A stretch of 64,000 bases of DNA from Candidatus Eisenbacteria bacterium. Lineage in GTDB: Bacteria > Eisenbacteria > RBG-16-71-46 > JACRLI01. Positions 18,278 to 27,001 of this stretch are shown here, piece by piece. Position 1 is the stretch's first letter, and each line of letters opens with the position of its first letter. The stretch lies in the NCBI GenBank assembly GCA_016235265.1, contig JACRLI010000019.1, positions 62,001-126,000 of the forward strand, in the 5' to 3' direction. The notes under the pieces are model-generated. The model saw only the letters and a list, made by a program, of their open reading frames with translations, did not search any database and was not told where the DNA came from. A program made the translations under genes and the position numbers.

Positions 18278-19837
18278 ATGACCCAGACCCAGAACCAGCC
18301 CCCGCAGCCTCGGAGTCTGCCCGGCCCCGGCCTCGCCTGGCTGTTGCTGGGCCTTGCCACGCTGCTGCGCTTCTACCACCTCGGTCGCCAGAGCATCTGG
18401 GTGGACGAATACACCTCCTTCCTGTGCGCCAACCCCTACGGCACCCTGAGCTTCGCCGACCTGTGGGAGAACCTCCACGGGCCGCTGCACGCCGTGGCGG
18501 TCAACGCGATGGTGCGCTGGCTCGGGATGACCACGCTGGCGCTGCGGCTGCCCACGGCCATCGCGGGAGCGCTCACCGTGGGGGTGGTGTACCGCGTCGC
18601 GGAGCGGGCCCTGGGGCGCGGGGGGCTGCTCGCGGCGGCGCTGGCGGCGTTCTCCCCGTTCCTCATCTGGTACTCGCAGGAGGCCCGCAACTACGCCTTC
18701 GTGGTGCTCTTCGCCGCCACCGCCACGTGGGCGTGGGTGGAGATCCTCCAGACCCGGCGGCTGGCGTGGTGGGGGGTGTACGTGGCGGCGTGCGTCGCGG
18801 GGATCCTGTCCAATCTCTCCATGCTGTTCGTGATCGCCGCCCATTTCGGCCACTGGGCCTACATGGCGTGGCGCGAACGACGAGCCTTCCGGGCCGTGCG
18901 GCCCTGGACGTGGTACGTGCTGCTGGTGGTGGCCGCGGTGAGTCCGTGGCTGTGGCAGCTGTCCCAGGCGGTGGACTGGCGCATCCTGTTCATGCACGTG
19001 CCGGCCTCCGACAGGCTGGAGCGGGCCGTGGGCATGACCTGGCTGGCGGTGCCCTATACCTTCTTCACGTTCTGCCTGGGGTTTTCCATGGGACCGTCCC
19101 CGCGCGAGCTGCACGGGGCGCGGAGTCTCCCGGTGTTCGCCCACCACCTGTGGTGGATGATCCCCGCGGCGGTTTTCTTCGCCTGGCTCACCGTGCGGGG
19201 CATCCAGCGGCTCTCACGGCGGCGCAACGCGTTCGTGCTGGTGATGTGCTGGCTGTTCGTGCCGCTGGTGCTCACGCTCTACATCACCATGCGCAACGTG
19301 AAGGTGTTCAACCCCCGCTACGTGGCGGTGAGCCTGCCGGCCCTGTTCCTGGTGTGGACCGAGGCGCTGCTGACGCTGCGCCGGCGCTGGGTGGCGTGGG
19401 CTGCGGGGGTCGTCCTGGCCGCCTTCTGGGGGGCGGCGCTCTTTCAGCACTACTACGACCCCGCCTATGACAAGGACGACGTCCGTGGCGCCGGCGCCTA
19501 CGTGGCCCGACACTGGAAAGAGGGCGACTTCGTGCTCACCGCCGGGGCGGCCACACCGATCCGCTTCTACCTGCCGCGGCACTACCCCTCGGGTCATTTC
19601 TGGCTGGGGTTCGCCGCCGACACGGTGCGACTGGAGCCCAACTTCCGGAGATTCCTCCCGCCGGCCGGTGGCAGGGTGTGGGTGGTGAGCGGCCGGCCGC
19701 GCTGGTATGACCCGGACGACAACTTCCAGCGCTTCATGGAGCGCCGCAAGCCGCTGGACCGGCAGGAGTTCCTTGGGTGTACGGTATACCTGCTGGGCAA
19801 CGATTCATCTGGAGTCTCCGGGCCTGTGGGCCGATAA
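18278..19837 (+). CDS. GT39/ArnT-like membrane glycosyltransferase
   Basis: A 519-residue polytopic membrane protein. The N-terminal helix is followed by IWVDEYTSF, the acidic loop motif of dolichyl/undecaprenyl-phosphate-sugar transferases (GT-C fold), and by PTAIAGALTVGVVYRV and QEARNYAFVV. About ten hydrophobic segments follow, then a soluble C-terminal tail of roughly 120 residues. It should move a sugar from a polyprenyl carrier to an acceptor outside the inner membrane. The three small downstream genes (SMR-like, GT2 and DUF2304) make up the usual set that supplies a polyprenyl-phosphate sugar. Confidence 0.82.
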   Translation: MTQTQNQPPQPRSLPGPGLAWLLLGLATLLRFYHLGRQSIWVDEYTSFLCANPYGTLSFADLWENLHGPLHAVAVNAMVRWLGMTTLALRLPTAIAGALTVGVVYRVAERALGRGGLLAAALAAFSPFLIWYSQEARNYAFVVLFAATATWAWVEILQTRRLAWWGVYVAACVAGILSNLSMLFVIAAHFGHWAYMAWRERRAFRAVRPWTWYVLLVVAAVSPWLWQLSQAVDWRILFMHVPASDRLERAVGMTWLAVPYTFFTFCLGFSMGPSPRELHGARSLPVFAHHLWWMIPAAVFFAWLTVRGIQRLSRRRNAFVLVMCWLFVPLVLTLYITMRNVKVFNPRYVAVSLPALFLVWTEALLTLRRRWVAWAAGVVLAAFWGAALFQHYYDPAYDKDDVRGAGAYVARHWKEGDFVLTAGAATPIRFYLPRHYPSGHFWLGFAADTVRLEPNFRRFLPPAGGRVWVVSGRPRWYDPDDNFQRFMERRKPLDRQEFLGCTVYLLGNDSSGVSGPVGR

Positions 19838-19847
19838 TCGCGGGGTC

Positions 19848-20246
19848 ATGGACACACGTCTCGAAGGGTCGCTGGATGCGCGCGGAATGCTGCTGCTGGG
19901 GGTCGTGCTGGTCGGCCTGGTAGGCAGCCAATTGTGCGTGAAGGCCGGCCTGGAGCGGGCCGGAGGCGTGAGTTTCGGAGGCCCCCAGCCCCTGGCCGGG
20001 GTCTTGCGGGTCATGGCCCAGCCGCTGTTCTGGGCCGGGCTGGCGCTCACGGGCATGGCCTCGGTGGTGTGGCTGGGAGTGCTCTCGCGCCTCAGTCTCT
20101 CGGTGGCCTACCCGCTGCTCAGCCTGAGCTACGTGCTGATGCTCTTCGCCGCCCGGTGGCTCTACAAGGAGCCCATCACCTGGCCGAAGCTCGCGGGTGT
20201 CCTGCTGGTGTGCTGCGGAGTGGCCCTCCTGGGCCGCCGGGGGTGA
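19848..20246 (+). CDS. Small EamA/SMR-like transporter (ArnE-like)
   Basis: A 132-residue protein with four predicted membrane helices. Helix one is GMLLLGVVLVGLVGSQLCVK. The third segment carries LSLSVAYPLLSLSYV, the proline-containing motif of the small multidrug resistance/EamA half-unit family, and the last is GVLLVCCGVALLG. ArnE/ArnF-type members flip polyprenyl-phosphate sugars across the inner membrane. It lies between a GT39 transferase and a polyprenyl-phosphate GT2, which supports this role. ATG 19848 starts 11 bases after the preceding stop. Confidence 0.72.
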   Translation: MDTRLEGSLDARGMLLLGVVLVGLVGSQLCVKAGLERAGGVSFGGPQPLAGVLRVMAQPLFWAGLALTGMASVVWLGVLSRLSLSVAYPLLSLSYVLMLFAARWLYKEPITWPKLAGVLLVCCGVALLGRRG

Positions 20247-20247
20247 G

Positions 20248-21024
20248 ATGGGAGTGAGCGGTCTGGGAGCCCCCGCCACGGAGTCCCGCTGGAGTCCCCC
20301 CGCCGGCACGCGCGTGCTGGTGATGATGCCCGGGTACAATGAAGAGCGCAACATCGGGCCGAGCATCGCCGCGGTGCGCCGGGATGCTCCGTACGCGGAC
20401 ATCCTGGTGGTGGACGACGGATCGAGGGACGCGACTTCCCGGGTGGCCCGCGAGGCCGGGGCCATGGTGGTCCCGCTGCCGGTCAACCTCGGCATCTTCG
20501 ACGCCATCCACACGGCGTTCATCTACGCCCACCGGGCCGGTTACGACGCGGCGGTGCAGGTGGACGCGGACGGGCAGCACCAGCCCTCCGAGATTCCGGC
20601 CATCCTGGTCCCGGTGCTGAAGGGGGAGGCCGACGTGGTGATCGGCTCGCGCTACCTCGAGGACCGCGGGTACCGGACCCCGGTGTCGCGCCGCCTGGGG
20701 ATGATCCTGTTCGCGGGCGTCACCTCCCTGCTGATCGGCCGGCGCGTGACCGACACCACCTGCGGCTTCCGGGCGTACAGCCGGGAGGCCATCGCCGCCT
20801 TCGCACAGGAGACGGGCGTGGAGGCCCTGGATGCCGTCGGGCTGGTGATCCTGGGGCGGGCCGGATACCGCATCTCCGAGGTGCCGGCCACGGTGCACAC
20901 CCGGCTCACGGGCAAGAGCAGCATCAACTTCCTCCGCTCGCTGGTGTATCCGTTCAACGGCCTGCTCTCGCTGATCCCGGTGCTGCTCAACCGCAAGTAC
21001 GTGAAAGCGAGGCCGACGCGGTGA
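20248..21024 (+). CDS. GT2 polyprenyl-phosphate sugar synthase (DPM1-like)
   Basis: A 258-residue family 2 glycosyltransferase with MMPGYNEERNIGPSIAAVR, the nucleotide-binding LVVDDGSRDAT, the DxD-like QVDADGQHQP, and DTTCGFRAYSREAI. These are hallmarks of dolichol-phosphate mannose synthase-like enzymes, which make undecaprenyl-phosphate sugar in the cytoplasm. The start lies one base after the preceding stop, and the end overlaps the next gene as GTGA. Confidence 0.88.
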   Translation: MGVSGLGAPATESRWSPPAGTRVLVMMPGYNEERNIGPSIAAVRRDAPYADILVVDDGSRDATSRVAREAGAMVVPLPVNLGIFDAIHTAFIYAHRAGYDAAVQVDADGQHQPSEIPAILVPVLKGEADVVIGSRYLEDRGYRTPVSRRLGMILFAGVTSLLIGRRVTDTTCGFRAYSREAIAAFAQETGVEALDAVGLVILGRAGYRISEVPATVHTRLTGKSSINFLRSLVYPFNGLLSLIPVLLNRKYVKARPTR

Positions 21025-21395
21025 TCATCGAGCGCTACAAGGAACTCGCGCTGCTGGTCTGCCTGGGGCTGGTCCTGGTCATCCTGGAACTGGTCCGGCG
21101 CAAGCGGCTCGGGGTGCGCTATTCGCTGGTGTGGCTGGGGGTGACCGTCGGCATGGCGGTGATGGCGCTGTGGGACGGGATGCTGGACCTGGTGCGCCGG
21201 TCCATCGGGGCCACCCAGCTCAGCTCCACGCTGTTCTTCCTGGGGATCATCTTCTCGCTGGTGATCCTGCTGCACTTCTCGATCAAGATCTCCGAGTTCT
21301 CCCAGCAGATCCGGATGCTCGCCAAGGAAATCGGACTGCTCAAGGCCCGGGGAGGGCCCGGCAGTCCCCCCGATCCGCCGGAGCCCGGGGCCTAG
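21021..21395 (+). CDS. DUF2304 small membrane protein
   Basis: A 124-residue protein with three hydrophobic segments (LALLVCLGLVLVILELV, YSLVWLGVTVGMAVMALW, LFFLGIIFSLVILLHFS) and a helical charged tail ending in a proline-rich stretch. It matches DUF2304, which almost always sits next to a GT2 polyprenyl-sugar synthase, as here. Its exact role is unknown. The GTG start overlaps the GT2 stop. Its end overlaps the stop of the convergent ATP-grasp gene by four bases. Confidence 0.78.
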   Translation: MIIERYKELALLVCLGLVLVILELVRRKRLGVRYSLVWLGVTVGMAVMALWDGMLDLVRRSIGATQLSSTLFFLGIIFSLVILLHFSIKISEFSQQIRMLAKEIGLLKARGGPGSPPDPPEPGA

Positions 21396-22582
21396 GGACG
21401 CGTGGCGATCCTGAGCCGGGCGAGGGACTTCTCGGCGCGGGAGGCGGCCTCGTCCGGGGTGGAACCGGTGGCCACCACGTGGCCCACGCGGCTCAGGCTG
21501 TTCTCCAGCGGCGGAACCCTGCCGCCGGGCTTCAGGTCCAGCACCCAGTCGGTCACGCCTTCCACGGCGCGGGACTCCGCGGCGCCCTCGATCGCGACCA
21601 CCGCGCCCGGTTCCGGCAGGAAGTAGCGGATGGCGGCGCCGCGCGAAAAGCGGCGGGACACGTCCGGGACTTCGCCCAGCGCCACGCGGATCGCACCCGC
21701 GAAGATGTCCACGCCGGTCGCGAGCGGCACCAGGTCCGAAGTGATGCGGTCCCCGCCCAGCCGCGCGCCGATCTCCATGATCCGCGGGCCCTGCGCCCCG
21801 AGCTTGATCTCGGTGTGGGTGGCGGCCTGGTCGATCCCCAGCGCCTCCACGCCCATGCGGGCGGCTTCCAGGATCTGCGCCTGCGCCCCGTCGGGAAGGC
21901 GCGACACCTCGGTGTGGCCGGTCTCCACGAAGTAGGGCGGGCCGCTGGTGAGCTTGTCGGTGATGGCCACCAGGTGCGTCTCGCCCTCCCACGTCAGCCC
22001 CTCCACGCTCACCTCGGGGCCCTCCACGTACTCCTCGCACACCAGCACGCCGGTTCGCGACACAGCCTGCGCGCGCTTCCAGGCCAGGTCCAGTTCGTCG
22101 GGCCGCGTCACCCGCGTCACGCCCTTGCTGCCCACGCCGTCCACGGGCTTCACGATCACGGGAAAGCCCAGCCGGCCCGCGGCCGCGCTCAACTCGTCCT
22201 CCGACGCCACGCGGCGCGCCCGGGGGGCCGGCGCGCCGAAGCGGGCGAAGGCCTCCCGCATGCGGAACTTGTCGGTGGCGCGCTCGGCGGCCTCGGGCGA
22301 GAGCCCGGGCAGTCCCAGGGCGTGGGCCACGGCGGCCACGGTGCGCACGGCGTGGTCGGTGCACACGCTCACCACGCCGCGCACCTCCTCGGCGCGGGCC
22401 AGCTCCAGGGCCGCGGCGGCGTCCCGGATGTCGGCCGCCACGGCGCGGTCGGCCAGGCGCATGCCCGGGGCGGCGGGGTTGGCGTCCATCACCACGGTGC
22501 GCAGGCCGAGGCGGCGCGCTGCCTCCACCGCGGGGACCTGCAGCGGCCCCGCGCCCAGGAGCAGGATGGAACGGGGACTCAC
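21392..22582 (-). CDS. ATP-grasp carboxylate-amine ligase-like protein
   Basis: A 396-residue ATP-grasp protein. An N-terminal Rossmann-like pre-ATP domain begins ILLLGAGPLQVPAVEAAR and carries TDHAVRTVAAVAHALGLPG. The ATP-grasp core has FPVIVKPVDGVGSKGVTRV, EEYVEGPEVSVEGL and the metal site EIGARLGGDRI. Such enzymes join a carboxylate to an amine through an acyl phosphate. Here the partner is probably an amino sugar or amino acid of the surface glycan. The start is GTG inside the stop of the acetyltransferase gene (GTGA overlap), so the two are co-translated. Confidence 0.82.
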   Translation of the reverse strand: MSPRSILLLGAGPLQVPAVEAARRLGLRTVVMDANPAAPGMRLADRAVAADIRDAAAALELARAEEVRGVVSVCTDHAVRTVAAVAHALGLPGLSPEAAERATDKFRMREAFARFGAPAPRARRVASEDELSAAAGRLGFPVIVKPVDGVGSKGVTRVTRPDELDLAWKRAQAVSRTGVLVCEEYVEGPEVSVEGLTWEGETHLVAITDKLTSGPPYFVETGHTEVSRLPDGAQAQILEAARMGVEALGIDQAATHTEIKLGAQGPRIMEIGARLGGDRITSDLVPLATGVDIFAGAIRVALGEVPDVSRRFSRGAAIRYFLPEPGAVVAIEGAAESRAVEGVTDWVLDLKPGGRVPPLENSLSRVGHVVATGSTPDEAASRAEKSLARLRIATRP

Positions 22583-23133
22583 GGGTTCCGGACGATGGCG
22601 AGCACGTGCGTGTCGTGGTAGCGGCCGTCGCGCCACACGTCGTCCACGAGCACCCCCTCGGGCATGAAGCCGCAGCGCTGGAAGGCCTTCAAGGCCCGCT
22701 CGTTGTAGGAGAAGACCCGCACCCACACGCGGTGCAGGTTCATGCGCTCGAAGCCGAACTTCACCAGCTCGTGGATGGCGGCGGTGCCCAGCCCGGCGTT
22801 CTGCTTGCTCTTGTCGCCCACGTAGATCCAGAGCTCGGCCTTGCGCGGCACGGACTGGATGTCGCGGAAGCCCGCGTTGCCCACGTGGCGCCCCCCGTCG
22901 GTCTCCAGCGCGAACGCCCGCTGCGTGGGATCGTGCAGCATCCTGCGGTACCATTCGTCCTCTTCCACCGAGGAGATGGGAAAGAGCGTGCCGGTGAAGC
23001 GGGTGATCTCGGGGTCGTTGACCCACAGCAGGGCGCGGCCCAGGTCGCCGGGTTCCAGGGCGCGCAGGCGCACCGCGGGGCCGGTTCGGGGGGCCTCAGG
23101 AGCTGCGGGCCGGCCGGCGGGCTGGCTCTTCAT
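22579..23133 (-). CDS. GNAT family N-acetyltransferase (RimJ/RimL-like)
   Basis: A 184-residue acetyltransferase: VRLRALEPGDLGRALLWVND at the start, GNAGFRDI (beta-4), the acetyl-CoA loop QNAGLGTAAIHELV, and YNERALKAFQRCGF at the C-terminal motif. It resembles sugar N-acetyltransferases such as those acting on 4-amino sugars. With the aminotransferase and epimerase in the same leftward set it could finish an N-acylated amino sugar. The substrate is inference. Confidence 0.83.
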   Translation of the reverse strand: MKSQPAGRPAAPEAPRTGPAVRLRALEPGDLGRALLWVNDPEITRFTGTLFPISSVEEDEWYRRMLHDPTQRAFALETDGGRHVGNAGFRDIQSVPRKAELWIYVGDKSKQNAGLGTAAIHELVKFGFERMNLHRVWVRVFSYNERALKAFQRCGFMPEGVLVDDVWRDGRYHDTHVLAIVRNP

Positions 23134-24373
23134 TCTGGGAATCCTCCATGCGGAATGCGAATCGCCACAGGGTCCAGGCGGCGACCGCGAGGATACAGGG
23201 TTCCACCGGCACGCGGTAGCGGATGGAAACCCCGAACATCGCGTTGGCCAGCCCCCACGAGAGCGGCACCAGCACCCACAGCGCCGGCAGCCGGCCGCCG
23301 CGGCGCAGCAGCGGCCACGCGCCCAGCAGCGCCAGCAGCAGCACCGGCCCGCTGGTCACGCCCACCACGATGCGGGCCAGGAAGGAGTTGTGCCCGTGCC
23401 GCGTGAACGTGGTGGGATAGAAGTCGAAGAAGTGCCCCAGGCGCTTCATGTAGAAGTACAGCGCGCGGCCCGGCTGCGTCCGGATGAACTCCATGGCGTG
23501 GCGGAAGTACACGCCGTTCTCGTCGCCGGTGCGGGCGATCTCGGCCTGGATCTCGGGGGTGTACACGCGGGGCAGGATCGAGAGCTCCTTGCAGTCCGGG
23601 TCGGCGTTGGGGTTGTTGGCGAAGAAGAGTATCTGGGAGCCCACCGTGGCGATGGGGATGAAGCGCTTCTCGACGACGTAGTTGCGCGCCACCCACGGGG
23701 CGATGGCCAGGGCGCAGCAGAGCGCCACCGCGGCGATCTCGGCCAGCGCCCGGGCGCGGAATCCCCGGGCCCACCACAGCCACCCGGCCACCACCGGGCT
23801 GACGGTGAGCACCGTGGGCACGGTGAGCGCGGTCAGCCCCATGCACAGCCCGGCGGCGGCGGCGCGCGCCAGCGAGGGGCGCTGCACGTGGTCGGACAGC
23901 AGGTTCAGGCAGCCCAGCAGCAGGAACAGCGCCAGGCTCTGCGGGTACAGCGTGCCCGCCGTATAGACCACCAGCGGGTAGAGCGCCAGCATCCACGCCG
24001 CGAGCGCGCCCGCGCCGGGGGAGAAGCGCCGCACCAGCCGGTACAGCAGCCACACCGAGGCCGCCGACAGGCAGGCCTGGAACAGCCGCGCCGCGAGCAG
24101 GGACACCCCGGTGGCGTGGAACAGCAGCCCCAGCGTGTAGTACTGGCCGGGCGGAATGAGGGTGAAGCCGTGCGGGCCGAGCCACTGGTTCTCGGACACG
24201 CGGGCGGCGTGCGCGAAGTAGGCGCGCTCGTCGGACCAGTGGAGTCGCGACCCGAACAGGGCCGCAGACGCCACGCGGACGAGCAAGCCCGTCAGCGCCG
24301 CCCACGCGGCGGCGCGGCGGGCGCCGCGCTCCTCCGCGAGCCGCCTCAGGAAGCGCGGCGTTTCCAGTGGCAA
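23096..24373 (-). CDS. GT39-type membrane glycosyltransferase (second copy)
   Basis: About 425 residues and a polytopic membrane protein. The first loop has the acidic motif LHWSDERAYF, then GQYYTLGLLFHATG and VASAALFG around it. Later come a periplasmic loop with YFRHAMEFIRTQPGRALYFY and several helices. It resembles PMT_2/ArnT-like transferases using a polyprenyl-phosphate sugar. The start is uncertain: no ATG or GTG is well placed, and a TTG at 24373 would overlap the aminotransferase gene by 28 bases. Its C-terminus overlaps the start of the acetyltransferase gene by 38 bases. Confidence 0.72.
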   Translation of the reverse strand: MPLETPRFLRRLAEERGARRAAAWAALTGLLVRVASAALFGSRLHWSDERAYFAHAARVSENQWLGPHGFTLIPPGQYYTLGLLFHATGVSLLAARLFQACLSAASVWLLYRLVRRFSPGAGALAAWMLALYPLVVYTAGTLYPQSLALFLLLGCLNLLSDHVQRPSLARAAAAGLCMGLTALTVPTVLTVSPVVAGWLWWARGFRARALAEIAAVALCCALAIAPWVARNYVVEKRFIPIATVGSQILFFANNPNADPDCKELSILPRVYTPEIQAEIARTGDENGVYFRHAMEFIRTQPGRALYFYMKRLGHFFDFYPTTFTRHGHNSFLARIVVGVTSGPVLLLALLGAWPLLRRGGRLPALWVLVPLSWGLANAMFGVSIRYRVPVEPCILAVAAWTLWRFAFRMEDSQNEEPARRPARSS

Positions 24374-25560
24374 AGCTTGAGCACCGCCTTCGCGACATCC
24401 TGCACGTCGGAAGGCGTCATGCGCGGGTAGAGGGGGAGGGAAATCTCGCGTTCGTACACCCACTCCGCCACCGGGAACTGGCCGGCGCGGAAGCCCAGCC
24501 GGTCGCGGTAGTGCGGGTGGAGGTGCACCGGGATGAAGTTGACGGTGGTGCCCACGTTCTCCGCCTTGAGGGCCTCGATGAACCCGCCGCGGTCCACGGT
24601 CAGCTGCTCCGGGCGGATCAGCAGCGGGTAAAGGTGCCGGGCGTGGCGGACCGGTCCCGTCACCACCGGGGTGATCAGCGCGGGGTGGCCCGCGAAAGCG
24701 TCGTCGAAGGCGCGCGCGTAGCGCTCCCGGGTGGTGGTGAAGCCCTCCAGGCGCCGCAGCTGGTGGATGCCGATGGCGGCCGCGGGATCGGTGAGGTTGT
24801 ACTTGTAGCCGGGGGCCACCACCTCGTAGTACCACGAGCCCGCGTTGGTGAAGCGCTTCCATGCGTCCTTGGACATGCCGTGCAGCGCCAGGACGCGGAT
24901 GCGGTCGGCCAGCTCGTCGTCGTCGGTGGTCACCGCCCCGCCCTCGCCGGTGGTCATGTTCTTGGTGGGGTAGAAGCTGAAGCAGGTGGCGTCCGAGAGC
25001 GCGCCGATCTTGCGGCCCTTGTACTCGGCGCTGATCGCGTGCGCCGCGTCCTCCACCACCTTGATCCCGCGGGGCGCCGCCAGGGCGTGCAGCGCGTCCA
25101 GGTCGCACGGGTAGCCGGCGAAGTGCACCGGCAGGATGACCTTGGTGCGCGGCGTCAGCGCCGCTTCCACGGCCTTCGGGTCGATGTTCATCGTCTCGCG
25201 CTCGATGTCGGCGAACACCACCGTCGCGCCCAGGTGCAGCACCACGTTGGCCGTGGAGCAGAAGGTGAGCGGCGAGGTGATCACTTCGTCGCCGGGCCCC
25301 ACGCCCAGGGCGGCGAGCGCCAGGTGGAGTGCGCCGGTGCACGAGTTGAGCGGGATGGCGTGCTTCGCCCCGACGTAGGCGCGCAGGTCCTCGGCGAATC
25401 TCTGGGTCCGCGGGCCGGTGGTGAGCCAGCCGGACTCCATGGCGGCCAGCACCTCCTGCTTCTCCTCCTCGCCGATCAGCGGCAGGCCGAAGGGCAGGAA
25501 CTTGTCCCGGACGGGCGGACCGCCGTCCACGGCGGGCTTTTCGAACTCGGTGGTGGGCAA
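24346..25560 (-). CDS. DegT/DnrJ/EryC1/StrS PLP-dependent sugar aminotransferase
   Basis: A 404-residue aminotransferase that would place an amino group on a keto sugar nucleotide. The substrate-end motif is PLNSCTGALHLALAALGVG. The PLP region is EDAAHAISAEYKG, followed by SFYPTKNMTTGEGG with Lys200 as the PLP-binding lysine. The C-terminus has VNFIPVHLHPHYR. TTG is the start, supported by GAGG six to seven bases upstream. It lies just downstream of an NAD-dependent epimerase gene, consistent with making a 4- or 3-amino sugar. Confidence 0.88.
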   Translation of the reverse strand: MPTTEFEKPAVDGGPPVRDKFLPFGLPLIGEEEKQEVLAAMESGWLTTGPRTQRFAEDLRAYVGAKHAIPLNSCTGALHLALAALGVGPGDEVITSPLTFCSTANVVLHLGATVVFADIERETMNIDPKAVEAALTPRTKVILPVHFAGYPCDLDALHALAAPRGIKVVEDAAHAISAEYKGRKIGALSDATCFSFYPTKNMTTGEGGAVTTDDDELADRIRVLALHGMSKDAWKRFTNAGSWYYEVVAPGYKYNLTDPAAAIGIHQLRRLEGFTTTRERYARAFDDAFAGHPALITPVVTGPVRHARHLYPLLIRPEQLTVDRGGFIEALKAENVGTTVNFIPVHLHPHYRDRLGFRAGQFPVAEWVYEREISLPLYPRMTPSDVQDVAKAVLKLCHWKRRAS

Positions 25561-25606
25561 AGGATACCTCGGGGTTCCGTGGACCGGGCTCCGGCGGGGC
25601 CGGGGC

Positions 25607-26602
25607 CTACTTGTACATGTACTTCACGTTGTAGTAGCGGTCGTCCAGGTAGTTGGCGATCGCACCCGACTCCAGCAGCTTCGCCGTCTCCAGCACCCCC
25701 TGCGCCACGGTGTGGTGCACCTCGAAGCCCAGCACGTGGCGGGCCTTGTCGAAGGCGACGTGGTAGCTGCGCTTGTCGGGGCTGTCCTTGACCATCTCGA
25801 TGCCCACGCCGGGCAGCGTGCGCGCCACGATCTCGCCCAGCTCGCGGATCTTGTAGTTCTGGTCGTTGCTGCCGATGTTGAATACCTCGTTGCGGGCCCG
25901 GTCCTCGGGCGCCTCCATGCAGGCGATCAGGCCGCGGGCCGCGTCCTGCACGTGCACGTTGGGCCGCCACTGGTCGCCGCCGAAGACGCGCACCTTCTTG
26001 TCGTAGTGGGCCTTGGCCGACATGATGTTCACCACCAGGTCGAACCGCATGCGCCGCGAGACGCCGTACACGGTGGCGAAGCGCACGATGGTGGGCACGG
26101 TGCGGGAGCCCTCGAATCCGCGCAGGATCACCTGCTCGGAGCGCAGGTTGGTCTCGGCATACAGCGAGACCGGGTTCACCAGCGAGCCCTCGTTGAGCAC
26201 GTAGTCGTCGGCCGCGCCGTACACCGAGCAGGTGGAGGCGAACACGAAGCGCTTCACGCTGGCGTACTTGGCCACCTCGACCATGATCTTGGTGGCCTCG
26301 TAGTTGATGGTGTGGGTGGCCTCGGTGTCCAGCTCGCACGCGGGGTCGCCCACGATCCCGGCCAGGTGGATGACTCCGTGGCAGCCCTTGGTGGCCGCCA
26401 CCACGTCCTCGACATGGCGGATGTCGCCGCGGATCAGTTCCAGCCTGTCGGAACCGTCCATCAGCGGCTTCAGGGCCTCGTCGCCGAACAGCAGGCTGTC
26501 CAGCACCCGCACCGAGTAGCCCTTTTCCAGGAGCATGCGGACGCAGTGAGAGCCGATGAACCCGGCGCCGCCGGTGACCATGATCTTCATCTTGGCAGCC
26601 AT
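25607..26602 (-). CDS. NAD-dependent epimerase/dehydratase (SDR) with altered YxxxK motif
   Basis: A 331-residue extended SDR. The NAD loop is VTGGAGFIGSHCVRM and the catalytic Ser/Thr region is FASTCSVYGA. The active-site motif reads YAETN, so the usual lysine of YxxxK is asparagine; the DNA codon is AAC. It ends with the C-terminal substrate-domain motifs NVHVQDAARGLIACMEAP and FNIGSND. It would modify a nucleotide sugar, but the missing lysine raises doubt about normal redox chemistry. GGAG lies six bases before ATG 26602. It heads the five-gene leftward cassette. Confidence 0.82.
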   Translation of the reverse strand: MAAKMKIMVTGGAGFIGSHCVRMLLEKGYSVRVLDSLLFGDEALKPLMDGSDRLELIRGDIRHVEDVVAATKGCHGVIHLAGIVGDPACELDTEATHTINYEATKIMVEVAKYASVKRFVFASTCSVYGAADDYVLNEGSLVNPVSLYAETNLRSEQVILRGFEGSRTVPTIVRFATVYGVSRRMRFDLVVNIMSAKAHYDKKVRVFGGDQWRPNVHVQDAARGLIACMEAPEDRARNEVFNIGSNDQNYKIRELGEIVARTLPGVGIEMVKDSPDKRSYHVAFDKARHVLGFEVHHTVAQGVLETAKLLESGAIANYLDDRYYNVKYMYK

Positions 26603-27001
26603 GATTTCTCCGAGAGAGGGTTGGAACGCATCGATGCTCGAGAATCCATCGGCCCGGGCGGGGCGGAACTTCTGCGGCCGCAGGCCGTTCGAGGTGCACT
26701 GGGCGACAGCGGGGCGTCGGAAAGCCACCTAACTCTAACACGCAAAGGGGCCTACCGCAACCGGGGCGGGGGGTTCCCGGGAACCGCCGGGAGGGCCCTG
26801 GTGTCTGGGCATTGCGGGGCAAGTTCCGATGTGATAGCGTGATAGGGCTTTCGAGCCGCCCCGGCACGACCGCCCCCGCATGCCCCGGGCCTCAGTTTCC
26901 AGCCGCGGCAGGCCGACAACCCGAAGGACCGGTGCCGCGCCCCGTGGCGGCCCGGCCCGCCGGCCGGGCGGCACCGGCCCGATTCCAACCCAGGACCCTC
27001 C
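26603..27001 (+). other. Divergent intergenic region, 399 bases, no gene seen
   Basis: It lies between the leftward epimerase gene and the rightward amidotransferase gene and should hold promoters for both. On the minus strand TTGCGG (26760-26755) with TTAGAG 16 bases on is a possible weak promoter. On the plus strand TTGCGG (26812-26817) with TAGCGT 17 bases on is another. Neither is close to consensus, and no reading frame here looks protein-like. Confidence 0.35.
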
